Source: an uncultured Muribaculaceae bacterium (GTDB lineage Bacteria; Bacteroidota; Bacteroidia; Bacteroidales; Muribaculaceae). Taken from it: a stretch of 64,000 nt of DNA. The stretch lies in assembly GCA_910587075.1 (NCBI GenBank), contig CAJUKE010000005.1, positions 1-64,000 of the forward strand. The letters run 5' to 3'. A program made the position numbers and the translations under genes. The notes beneath the pieces were generated by a model. It saw nothing but the letters and a program-made list of their open reading frames with translations, was not told where the DNA came from and did no database searches. Shown piece by piece: positions 9,333 through 17,110 of the stretch (positions within the stretch are counted from its first letter, which is position 1; each line of letters starts with the position of its first letter).

Positions 9333-10040
9333 ATGGACGACCGTATGCGAATCCTCCTCTGCGAGGACGACGAGAACCTCGGCATGCTGCTGAGAGAATA
9401 CCTCCAGGCCAAAGGCTTCAACGCCGACCTTTACGCCGACGGCGAAGCCGGTTACAGGGCGTTTCTCAAAGGGAAATACGACATCTGCGTGCTCGACGTC
9501 ATGATGCCCAAGAAGGACGGCTTCACGCTGGCCCAGGAAATACGCGCCGTTAACTCCGAAGTGCCCATCATATTCCTCACAGCCAAAACAATCAAGGAGG
9601 ATATTCTCGAAGGGTTCAAAATCGGGGCCGACGACTATATCACCAAACCTTTCTCGATGGAGGAACTCGTGTTCCGCATCGAGGCTATCCTCCGCCGCGT
9701 GAAGGGGAAGAAGGGCAAGGAAGTGACAATGTACAAGATCGGTCGCTTCACCTTCGACACCCAGAAGCAGGTGCTCCTGATCGACGACAAGGTGACCAAG
9801 CTCACCACCAAGGAGTCGGAACTCCTGAGCCTCCTCTGCGCCCACCTCAACGAAATCCTGGAGCGCAACTACGCCCTGAAGACTATCTGGATCGACGACA
9901 ACTACTTCAACGCCCGCTCGATGGACGTGTACATCACCAAGCTCCGCAAGCACCTCCGCGAAGATCCCTCCATCGAAATCATCAACATCCACGGCAAGGG
10001 TTACAAGCTTATCGCCCCCACCAACGACAAGCAGGGCTGA
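9333..10040 (+). CDS. rprY: Response regulator RprY (OmpR/PhoB type)
   Basis: A 235-residue transcription regulator. The receiver domain has acidic pocket residues E11, D12 and D13, phospho-acceptor D55 in CVLDVMMP, T83 and K105 in ITKPFS. The C-terminal winged-helix DNA-binding domain (about 135-230) ends in the typical INIHGKGYKL. It should be phosphorylated by RprX encoded just upstream. In Bacteroides fragilis RprY has been linked to stress and redox-related promoters; whether that holds here is inference. A GC-rich hairpin at 10091-10123 closes the transcript. Confidence 0.94.
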   Translation: MDDRMRILLCEDDENLGMLLREYLQAKGFNADLYADGEAGYRAFLKGKYDICVLDVMMPKKDGFTLAQEIRAVNSEVPIIFLTAKTIKEDILEGFKIGADDYITKPFSMEELVFRIEAILRRVKGKKGKEVTMYKIGRFTFDTQKQVLLIDDKVTKLTTKESELLSLLCAHLNEILERNYALKTIWIDDNYFNARSMDVYITKLRKHLREDPSIEIINIHGKGYKLIAPTNDKQG

Positions 10041-10090
10041 CACCCCGCGCCCCCAAGGGAAGAAAAAAATGACATGACTACATACCGGCA

Positions 10091-10123
10091 CCGCCCGGCC
10101 CGCCACTTGCGCGGGTCGGGCGG
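10091..10123 (+). terminator. Hairpin after rprY
   Basis: Arms CCGCCCGGCCCGC (10091-10103) and GCGGGTCGGGCGG (10111-10123) pair over 13 bp with one G-T wobble. No U-tract follows directly; a tandem TTTTTTCGACCCG sequence lies about 25 nt further on and precedes the next gene's TATATTCG box (10181-10188). Confidence 0.55.
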
Positions 10124-10224
10124 CGCTACTTCGCGGCCTACCGTTTTTTTCGACCCGTTTTTTCGACCCGATTTTTTTCGTATATTCGCGACCGAATACT
10201 TACATCATCCATATTCCCCAATCC

Positions 10225-11658
10225 ATGAACAAACTGATACTGGCGCTGCCCCTGCTGGCCGCGGCCATCCCCTCAGCGGCAAAGGACCGCATGACCCACA
10301 ACCCCGAGGCGACTAACGAGCAGATTATACTCCACGCCTGGAGCTGGAACTTCCCCACCATCGCCGAGAATATGAAGCGCATAGCCGACGCGGGATACAC
10401 CATGGTGCAGACCTCGCCCGTGCAGAACTGCTACAAGCCCGAAGGCTCGGTGACCAGGAAACTCTTCGACCCCACCCACAAGGAGGGTAACTGGTATTAC
10501 TATTACCAGCCCACCGACTGGAAAATCGGCAATGAGATCGTGGGCTCGCTCGACCAGATGAAGGAGATGATGGACTCCGCCGCGAAATACAACGTGAAGG
10601 TAATCGTCGACGTGCTCCCCAACCACACCGCTTTCGATATCGACGCCGTTAGCGACGAGATGTACAAAGCAGCCGGAGGCCGCGCCAAGCTCTTCCACTC
10701 CAACGGCCTCGCCCCCATACGCGACTACAACGACCGCGCGCAGTGCACCCTCGAATCGCTCACCGGCCTCCCCGACGTGAACACCGAGAACCCCGACTTC
10801 CAGAAATACTATATGGGCTTCGTCAACCAACTGCTCGATATGGGCGTGCGCGGCTTCCGCTACGACACCGCCAAGCATATCGGCGTGCACTCCGACCCGG
10901 TCGACACCGCCGCCGGGGTCAAGGAGAACGACTTCTGGGATGTTGCCACAGGGCGCAAGGCAGTGAAGGGCGTGCGGCTGAGCGTTCCTTACGACTCGCT
11001 GTGGGTCTACGGCGAGGTTCTCCAGGACCGCAACGTGCCCGAGCTCGAATACGCCTCATACATGGGGCAGACCGCCTCGGGCTACGGCCATGTGCTCCGC
11101 GAAGCGCTTGAGAAGGGTTCGGCAAAAGGGCTCGACCTCGCGTCGTGGCACCACCAGGCCGCTCCCGAATACCTGACTACCTGGGTCGAGAGCCACGACA
11201 CATACTGCAACGCCCACGAGAGCGCCGGACTCACCGACGACCAGATACGCGCCGGATGGGTGTTCCTCACCGCCCGCCAGAACGGCGTGCCCCTATTCTT
11301 CAGCCGCCCGATGGGATCAACCCGCGACAACTACTGGGGCGACAACCTCTCGGGTGCCCGCGGCAACGATGAGTTCTTCCACCCCGAGGTGGTGGCTGTC
11401 AACAAGTTCCGCCGCACGATGGCCGGCGAGAAGGAGGACCTCCGCGTAAGCGACAACGGCAGCGTGCTCCTGGTGAACCGCGGCAAGAAGGGCGCCGCGC
11501 TCGTCAACATCGCCGGACACGCCAACTTCATCGACCTCCCCACCGGGCTTCCCGACGGCACCTACCGCGACGCCGTTTACGGCAAGGAGTTCAAAGTGAA
11601 GAAAGGGCGCCTCTCGGGAGCACTCGCCCCGCACCGCTCCTACATACTTACGAAATAA
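10225..11658 (+). CDS. Secreted GH13 alpha-amylase family enzyme
   Basis: A 477-residue glycoside hydrolase with a signal peptide (first ~20 residues) and no lipobox, so probably periplasmic or secreted. The four GH13 regions are visible: VIVDVLPNHTA, GFRYDTAKH with nucleophile near D214, VYGEVLQD with acid/base near E264, and WVESHD with transition-state stabiliser near D325. A short C-terminal beta domain follows. It should hydrolyse alpha-1,4-glucan linkages, perhaps maltodextrins or starch. There are no SusC/SusD genes next to it. The gene converges on lpxB with only 3 bp between stops and no terminator, so the two transcripts must overlap. Confidence 0.9.
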   Translation: MNKLILALPLLAAAIPSAAKDRMTHNPEATNEQIILHAWSWNFPTIAENMKRIADAGYTMVQTSPVQNCYKPEGSVTRKLFDPTHKEGNWYYYYQPTDWKIGNEIVGSLDQMKEMMDSAAKYNVKVIVDVLPNHTAFDIDAVSDEMYKAAGGRAKLFHSNGLAPIRDYNDRAQCTLESLTGLPDVNTENPDFQKYYMGFVNQLLDMGVRGFRYDTAKHIGVHSDPVDTAAGVKENDFWDVATGRKAVKGVRLSVPYDSLWVYGEVLQDRNVPELEYASYMGQTASGYGHVLREALEKGSAKGLDLASWHHQAAPEYLTTWVESHDTYCNAHESAGLTDDQIRAGWVFLTARQNGVPLFFSRPMGSTRDNYWGDNLSGARGNDEFFHPEVVAVNKFRRTMAGEKEDLRVSDNGSVLLVNRGKKGAALVNIAGHANFIDLPTGLPDGTYRDAVYGKEFKVKKGRLSGALAPHRSYILTK

Positions 11659-11661
11659 AGG

Positions 11662-12795
11662 TCAGCATCCGCCACGGAGGTCGCCGACAATCGACTCGGC
11701 GGCCACCCGCGCGGCGTGAGAGTCGCCCAAGGCGGCGCTCACGGCGGCATAACCCTCAAGCATCTCCCCGCGGCCCGCAGCCCCGGGGAGTATTTTTTTC
11801 ATCTCGGCGGTCACCTCGGCGGGGTTGCAGTGATGCATAAGCAGCTCGGCCACCACCCGGCGCCCGGCGATAAGGTTCGGGAGCGACACGAAGGGGCATT
11901 TCAGAACGTGCTTCATAATGTCGTGGAACAGCTTGCTGCCGCTTCCGCGGTAGCACACCACCTGCGGCGTGCCCAGCAGGGCGCATTCGAGCGTCGCGGT
12001 GCCCGAAGTCACCAGTGCCACCGCCGAGGAGGCCATCAGCTGGAAAGTCTGCCCCTCGACGCAGGGCACCCCGGGCGCGTAGAGGTCGTAAAGCGCGGCG
12101 TCGAGCCCCGGAGCCATCGCCACCACGGGCTGATAGCCGGGCGCGCTCTTAGCCGCCTCAAGCATCACCGGGAGATTGTTGCGCAGCTCCCCCACCCTGC
12201 TGCCGGGCACGATGGCCAACAGCGGCTTGTTCTCAGGCAGCGAATTGGCCCGCAGGAAGTCGAGCTTCGGCTGCAGCGCGCACTTCCGCTCGGCGATCTC
12301 CTCGGCCGAGGGGTTACCCACATACTCCACCTGGACCCCCTTGCCGCGGAAGTACTCCACCTCGAACGGCAGTATCGACAGCACCTTGCGACACAGCTTG
12401 CGGATGCTCTTGACGCGCCACTCCTTCCAGGCCCAAACCTTAGGCGCTATATAATAGTACACGGGTATACCGAGTTTCGCCGCGTGCTTCGCCAGCTTGA
12501 GGTTGAAGCTCGGATAGTCGATCAGTATCAGCGCGTCGAAGCCCCCGGCGGAGAGCGCCTTCTTGGCCGTCGCGAGGTTGCGGGCCACGTCGGGCAGGTG
12601 GCGGATCACCTCGGCGAACCCCATATAGGCCATCTTGCGGTAATGTATCAGCGGAGCGCGGCCCGCGGCGCAGGCCATCTCGTCGCCCCCGAGGAACTGG
12701 AACTCAGCCCCGGGGTCGGCATCGCGGAGCGCCCTCAGGAGCGCGCCGCCGTGGAGGTCGCCGGAAGCCTCTCCGGCGGAAACGAAGTATCTCAT
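11662..12795 (-). CDS. lpxB: Lipid-A-disaccharide synthase
   Basis: GT19 glycosyltransferase that joins UDP-2,3-diacylglucosamine to lipid X to make the disaccharide core of lipid A at the inner membrane. The 377-residue protein opens with YFVSAGEASGDLHGGALLRALR, the family signature, and has IDYPSFNLKLAKHAKL-like text, YYIAPKVWAWKEWR and the donor-site PGSRVGELRNNLP, followed by LVTSGTATLECALLGTPQVVCYR. The length is normal. A TAACTTCG box at 12807-12800 lies only 4 nt before the ATG, so the message may be leaderless. Confidence 0.96.
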   Translation of the reverse strand: MRYFVSAGEASGDLHGGALLRALRDADPGAEFQFLGGDEMACAAGRAPLIHYRKMAYMGFAEVIRHLPDVARNLATAKKALSAGGFDALILIDYPSFNLKLAKHAAKLGIPVYYYIAPKVWAWKEWRVKSIRKLCRKVLSILPFEVEYFRGKGVQVEYVGNPSAEEIAERKCALQPKLDFLRANSLPENKPLLAIVPGSRVGELRNNLPVMLEAAKSAPGYQPVVAMAPGLDAALYDLYAPGVPCVEGQTFQLMASSAVALVTSGTATLECALLGTPQVVCYRGSGSKLFHDIMKHVLKCPFVSLPNLIAGRRVVAELLMHHCNPAEVTAEMKKILPGAAGRGEMLEGYAAVSAALGDSHAARVAAESIVGDLRGGC

Positions 12796-12799
12796 AGCG

Positions 12800-12821
12800 C
12801 GAAGTTAATAAATTTAACTTC
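12800..12821. promoter_or_regulatory. lpxB -7 box within an inverted repeat
   Basis: GAAGTTA (12801-12807) and TAACTTC (12815-12821) form an inverted repeat separated by 7 nt. On the minus strand TAACTTCG (12807-12800) is positioned as the lpxB -7 box. The symmetry could be an operator or chance. No good -33 element is visible. Confidence 0.4.
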
Positions 12822-12885
12822 ACCGACAGCCATTTTCGCTTCGGGCGTTATCCGCCGAACCGAAATAATTGCGTAACTTTGTAAA

Positions 12886-13608
12886 ATGAATGACCTGCGA
12901 GATACACCAGCTCTGTATCTGTTTCCCGTGCCGCTGAGCCCCGAAGCCCCGATTGAAAGCTCGCTACCCGCCGCCAATACCGAGATATTGCGCGGCGTGA
13001 AGCACTTCATCGTGGAGAATGTGCGCTCGGCGCGCCGCTTCCTGAAGAAATGCTGCCGGGAAATCGACATCGACTCGCTAACCTTCAGCGTGCTCGACGA
13101 GCACACCGACCCCGCCGAGGTTCCGGCGATGCTGGAACCACTCGAATGGGGCGAGTCAATCGGCGTGATCTCCGAGGCGGGGTGCCCCGCCGTGGCCGAT
13201 CCCGGGGCCGACGCAGTTGCCGCCGCCCAGCGCCGCGGCTTCCGGGTGGTCCCCCTCGTAGGGCCGTCAAGCATCCTGATGTCGCTGATGGCCTCCGGCT
13301 TCAACGGCCAGAGCTTCGCTTTCAACGGCTACCTGCCGATCGAGGCCAAGGCCCGCGCCGCCAAATTCCGCGAGATGGAAAGGCGGGTGCGCTCCGAGCG
13401 ACAGACTCAGATTTTCATCGAGACCCCCTACCGCAACAACAAGCTCGTCGACGAGCTGTGCCGCACACTGCCGGGTCAGATGCTGCTGAGCGTCAGCTTC
13501 GACCTCACCGGCTCACGCGAGTCGGCCCGCACGATGCCCCTCTCCAAATGGGCCAAAACCCAATACGACTTCTCCAAGACACCCGCCATATTCCTCCTGT
13601 TCTCATAA
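12886..13608 (+). CDS. RsmI-like SAM-dependent methyltransferase (tetrapyrrole methylase fold)
   Basis: A 240-residue protein of the tetrapyrrole methylase fold, close to RsmI, which methylates the 2'-OH of C1402 in 16S rRNA. Landmarks are LYLFPVPLS at the N-terminus, SEAGCPAVADPGA near 98, VVPLVGPSSILMSLMASG near 123 and FIETPYRNNKLVDEL near 179. Many Bacteroidota carry this short divergent form in addition to a normal RsmI, so the substrate is uncertain. TAACTTTG (12874-12881) sits 4 nt before the ATG, suggesting a leaderless transcript, diverging from lpxB. Confidence 0.82.
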   Translation: MNDLRDTPALYLFPVPLSPEAPIESSLPAANTEILRGVKHFIVENVRSARRFLKKCCREIDIDSLTFSVLDEHTDPAEVPAMLEPLEWGESIGVISEAGCPAVADPGADAVAAAQRRGFRVVPLVGPSSILMSLMASGFNGQSFAFNGYLPIEAKARAAKFREMERRVRSERQTQIFIETPYRNNKLVDELCRTLPGQMLLSVSFDLTGSRESARTMPLSKWAKTQYDFSKTPAIFLLFS

Positions 13609-13628
13609 ACCCCTCCAGCTACCAACAT

Positions 13629-14678
13629 ATGTCAGCCGCCCGATACAAGAAACCGACCTCCGACAGCAGCCTCTTCCCGGGGTTGTTTGACGACGTTGAG
13701 GATGCCGGATTCTTCCAGCCTGGCAACCACGCCCAGGGGCTACCCGACATAGAGCGGGAGGTGGAGCGGCTGCGCCGCGAGGGGATTTTCAACAACGGGG
13801 CCGACGACCTCACCCCGATGGAGGATGTAAAGCCCGCCGACAAGCTCACGTTCATATCGTTCGGCAGCGGAAGCTCGGGCAACTGCGCCTACATAGGCGA
13901 CAGCTCGACCGGGCTCCTGATCGACGCCGGGGTCGACGCCAACACCGTCACCGACGAACTTCGCCGCTACGGCATAAAGATGGACCACATCAAGGGGATA
14001 CTGCTCACCCACGACCACTCCGACCATGTGCGCTACGTCTACACCCTGGTGCGCAAGCGCCCCCACATAGGCGTTTACTGCACCCCGAAGGTGCTCAACG
14101 GCATTCTGCGCCGCCACAGCATCTCGAACCGCATAAAGGACTATCACCGACCCATCTACAAGGAACACCCCTTCAAAATCGGCAGCTTTGAGGCCACCGC
14201 TTTCGAGGTGCTGCACGACGGCACCGACAACGCGGGGTTCTTCATTACCCGCGGGCGGCACTCAATGGCCGTGGCCACCGACTTAGGGAAGATTTCAGAG
14301 CGCGCCGACCACTATATGCGCCAGGCCAACTATCTGATGATCGAGGCCAACTACGACAGCGCCATGCTCGCCGCCGGGTCATACCCCGAATACCTCAAAG
14401 CCCGCATACGCTCCGACAACGGCCACCTCGACAACGCAGTGACAGCCGAATACTTGGCCACGATATACTCTGAGAAGCTCAAGAATATTTTCCTCTGCCA
14501 CCTCAGCCGCGACAACAACCGCCCCGACATAGCCTATGCCGCCGTAGAGAAGGCCCTGGCGGCCATCGGCGTGCGCGTCGGCAACTGCTCCAACACCCCC
14601 TACGACCGCTCAGCGCCCCTGCAGCTGATGGCCCTCCCCCGCTTCGACAGCTCCGGCCTCATAACCCTCTCCCTCTGA
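13629..14678 (+). CDS. MBL-fold metallo-hydrolase (YycJ/WalJ-like)
   Basis: A metallo-beta-lactamase-fold hydrolase. The core opens with FISFGSGSSGNCAYIG, followed by the metal-binding LTHDHSDH and further histidines, giving the dinuclear zinc site expected of YycJ-type nucleases or phosphodiesterases. The likely start at 13629 lies 20 nt behind the methyltransferase stop and gives 349 residues. That is about 65 more than the usual core, with an N-terminal part rich in Asp, Glu and Phe. An in-frame ATG at 13818 would give the compact version. The same frame runs open well upstream through the methyltransferase gene, which is only its shadow. Confidence 0.85.
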   Translation: MSAARYKKPTSDSSLFPGLFDDVEDAGFFQPGNHAQGLPDIEREVERLRREGIFNNGADDLTPMEDVKPADKLTFISFGSGSSGNCAYIGDSSTGLLIDAGVDANTVTDELRRYGIKMDHIKGILLTHDHSDHVRYVYTLVRKRPHIGVYCTPKVLNGILRRHSISNRIKDYHRPIYKEHPFKIGSFEATAFEVLHDGTDNAGFFITRGRHSMAVATDLGKISERADHYMRQANYLMIEANYDSAMLAAGSYPEYLKARIRSDNGHLDNAVTAEYLATIYSEKLKNIFLCHLSRDNNRPDIAYAAVEKALAAIGVRVGNCSNTPYDRSAPLQLMALPRFDSSGLITLSL

Positions 14679-14723
14679 GCTTAAGCGCTCCGCTCCATTA
14701 GTTCGACCCTCCAAAACGCAATC

Positions 14724-14752
14724 CAGCCCGGCAAATCCGTTTCGTCGGGCTG
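14724..14752 (+). terminator. Hairpin between convergent genes
   Basis: Arms CAGCCCG (14724-14730) and CGGGCTG (14746-14752) with a weak inner AAA/TTT stem follow the MBL-fold gene. AAATAT follows. Confidence 0.5.
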
Positions 14753-14842
14753 AAATATCGTGGACGTTATGTCGGTGAAAGCGGCGATTGCATATTCAAA
14801 CGGCGTTGAAATTTTCCATCAGATTCCGTCGCCGCGGCTTGG

Positions 14843-16009
14843 TTACAGCAATTTTTTCAGCTCATCCATATCGGGAAGAGCGTCCTTCAATGCCTCCGGC
14901 GTTTCTTGGGATGTGGTGTATGTTGCCACACCCATCGGTTTGTCGTAGTCCTGCATTACATATTCCACAAAGCTATGGTTTGCTTCCTTGCAAAGGACAA
15001 TGCCTATTGAGGGGTTCTCATGGGGTTTCTTCACCTTGTCATCAAGAATGCGGAGATAAGTCATCAGTTGGGCAAGATAGCCGGATTTGAACTTTCCGGT
15101 TTTCAATTCAACCACAACCAGTGCATTGAGCTCGCGGTTGAAGAACAGCAGATCCGGGAAAAATTCTTCCGAGTAGATTTCAAGATGATATTGGTTGCCG
15201 ACGAAAGCGAAGTCCTTGCCGAATTCCATTATAAACTTTTTGATGTTGTGGATAATCTGCTTCTCAACCACACGCTCGTCGATGTCCTCTTTATCTCTTT
15301 CGTCTATTTCTTCTGTATTGATGAAGTCCAGAACATAGGAATCCTTAAAAGCGAGGACGGCTTTACGGGCCATGCCTTCGTCATTAAGCGTCAGACCAAA
15401 ATTATTCGGCAGATTAGCAAGCTTCCCAAAATCATCGTTCCTGATGATTTGTGCCAATGCTTTGGCCGATAGCTTTTCTTCAGCACAACGGTGGATGTAG
15501 TAATATCTGGCCTTTGTGTCTTTTACACCACTGAATATATGTATGTGGTGGGTGAAAGGGACCTTGAAAAAATCTTCTACCGGAAATTCTGCCGGATTCG
15601 GTATTCGTAATTCCCGAAATATATCTATCTTATCATCAGTTGATTGTAATTCGGTAATCGCGATTACCGAATTATCTGAAGTGAGCTCTATTTCTTCCTG
15701 GCTGCTTGCATCTGTATCAAAAATCTGCCATTCCTCATAAAACTGACGCATCTTTTTGAGGCTTTCAGCTGAATAGCCGCGCATTCCTGGAAGCAATTTG
15801 TATAATTGCTCACTGATTCGTTCCAATGCGCCAGTTCCCCAAAATCCAGCACGCGTATTTTTAGCAACATATTTTCCAATCCAGTAGTATATTGCGAGTT
15901 GAGTCCGATTAACGCCCTTCAAGGCCTCATATTGGCCTTGAAGTATGGCCGTTTTTATAACCTCGGCTGCGTGATTGTATATTCTTGTTACTTCTTGATT
16001 CTGTTCCAT
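14843..16009 (-). CDS. DUF1016 / YhcG-family PDDEXK nuclease
   Basis: A 388-residue protein with the two-part DUF1016 layout. The N-terminal helical domain (about 1-160) has QLAIYYWIGKYVA and the typical GYSAESLKKMRQFYEEW. The C-terminal nuclease domain has FFPDLLFFNRELNALVVVELK, giving the PD-(D/E)xK catalytic residues, followed by KFKSGYLAQLMTYL. Such proteins are often found with restriction or other defence genes. Base composition is clearly AT-richer than the neighbours, with different codon use, so transfer is likely. A 49-codon ORF ends 15 nt upstream on the same strand. No restriction-modification partner is in the window. Confidence 0.88.
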   Translation of the reverse strand: MEQNQEVTRIYNHAAEVIKTAILQGQYEALKGVNRTQLAIYYWIGKYVAKNTRAGFWGTGALERISEQLYKLLPGMRGYSAESLKKMRQFYEEWQIFDTDASSQEEIELTSDNSVIAITELQSTDDKIDIFRELRIPNPAEFPVEDFFKVPFTHHIHIFSGVKDTKARYYYIHRCAEEKLSAKALAQIIRNDDFGKLANLPNNFGLTLNDEGMARKAVLAFKDSYVLDFINTEEIDERDKEDIDERVVEKQIIHNIKKFIMEFGKDFAFVGNQYHLEIYSEEFFPDLLFFNRELNALVVVELKTGKFKSGYLAQLMTYLRILDDKVKKPHENPSIGIVLCKEANHSFVEYVMQDYDKPMGVATYTTSQETPEALKDALPDMDELKKLL

Positions 16010-16024
16010 ATGCGAATTTACGAA

Positions 16025-16174
16025 TTATTTTTTGGTCGCGGACAAGAATGCGGCTATCTTTTCGGGCGGCATTTCTTTCATAGCCTTGATTACCTCCTTA
16101 TTCTTGGGCTTTTCAACGCCTCCGAAAAGGTTGATGAGGGAGTTATCGGCTTTCCGCGTATCGAAGTTGCCCAT
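16025..16174 (-). CDS. Small 49-aa ORF upstream of the DUF1016 gene
   Basis: I do not recognise this product. It starts MGNFDTRKADNSLINLFGGV and ends MPPEKIAAFLSATKK, a lysine-rich, probably helical C-terminus. It shares strand and AT-rich composition with the DUF1016 gene, 15 nt upstream of it, and could be a small partner such as an antitoxin or regulator. It could equally be the truncated tail of a lost gene: the frame stays open for another nine codons upstream (to a stop at 16202-16204) without another good start. Confidence 0.45.
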   Translation of the reverse strand: MGNFDTRKADNSLINLFGGVEKPKNKEVIKAMKEMPPEKIAAFLSATKK

Positions 16175-16340
16175 ATGTCTGAAAAACACACCGCACACCC
16201 CGGCGAATTAGTGAAACACGCGACAACCTTTTTCGGTTAAGATGTGTTATAATATCAAACCGATAATTAACGGCCCCGCTCCTTCGGAGCCGCGTATCGC
16301 GCAAATCGAGAAAATGTTTCACTAATTATTTCATAAAACT

Positions 16341-16895
16341 ATGAAAGCCTTATCATTAAACTTTTGGGGACAGACCAAATACTGGTGGATTGTCCTCGTT
16401 GTAGGGATTCTCCTCGTGCTCGGCGGTTTCTGCTACTGGTTCTGGCCCGCTGCCGGCTTCGCGGTTTCTTCGCAAATCTTTGGCTGGCTGCTCATTCTGG
16501 CCGGCGTAGTACAGCTCTGCGTTTCTTCGGGCACCAACCGGCCCCGCGGCTGGGGATGGTGGATCGCCGGAGGTGTCATTGACATGTTCGTCGGCTTCAT
16601 GCTGGTGCGCAGCGTCATCCTTTCCGAGATCGTGTTCCCCTATTTCCTCGCGATCGTGTTCATCTTCTGGGGCATAGCCTCCGTGATCGCTTCCGTTTCT
16701 GGTCGCCAGCAGCGCTACTGGTGGATGTACCTCATCAACGGCATCCTGCTCATGATCATCGGTTTCTTCTTCCTTGAGGCCGGCTGGCTGCAGGATATGA
16801 TGATGGTAAGCTTCCTCAGCGCCCTCGCCTTCATCTACTGGGGCTTCACCGTGGCGATGATGAGCTACGATATGAAACCCACCGTCCGCTCATAA
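16341..16895 (+). CDS. HdeD/DUF308-family membrane protein
   Basis: A 184-residue inner-membrane protein with about six hydrophobic helices arranged as three pairs, for example WWIVLVVGILLVLGGFCYWFWP, IFGWLLILAGVVQLC and GWWIAGGVIDMFVGFMLV. The repeating WWxxxxxGxxxxxxG pattern is that of HdeD/DUF308 proteins, linked to acid resistance in Escherichia coli. A strong terminator follows at 16930-16966. Its role in this organism is unknown; envelope stress is a reasonable guess only. Confidence 0.82.
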   Translation: MKALSLNFWGQTKYWWIVLVVGILLVLGGFCYWFWPAAGFAVSSQIFGWLLILAGVVQLCVSSGTNRPRGWGWWIAGGVIDMFVGFMLVRSVILSEIVFPYFLAIVFIFWGIASVIASVSGRQQRYWWMYLINGILLMIIGFFFLEAGWLQDMMMVSFLSALAFIYWGFTVAMMSYDMKPTVRS

Positions 16896-16929
16896 CGGCC
16901 GACAACTCTTACAGCTCATAACTTTACCG

Positions 16930-16966
16930 CCGGGGATGGTGCTCACGCTCCATCCCCGGTCGCTTT
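16930..16966 (+). terminator. Intrinsic terminator after the HdeD-like gene
   Basis: Arms CCGGGGATGG (16930-16939) and CCATCCCCGG (16950-16959) pair perfectly over 10 bp and are followed by TCGCTTTTT. Confidence 0.88.
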
Positions 16967-17110
16967 TTGGCCGCGTTTTTAACCTAAAGTTGTTAAAATC
17001 GGATGTTTCTGAGGGCTAAGCGTGAAAAATCCCGCCGCGAAATGTTATATTTGTAGTTTCAAGACCCGGGCGGTTAAACCTCTGAGGCCTACAACTGTCT
17101 AATTAAAGAA

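Noticed and set aside
10225..11658. Polysaccharide utilisation locus around the secreted amylase
   Set aside because: No SusC, SusD or SusR-type genes flank either GH13 gene in the window.
14843..16174. Type I restriction-modification locus around the DUF1016 gene
   Set aside because: No hsdM, hsdS or hsdR text lies on either side; the neighbours are an MBL hydrolase and an HdeD-like protein.
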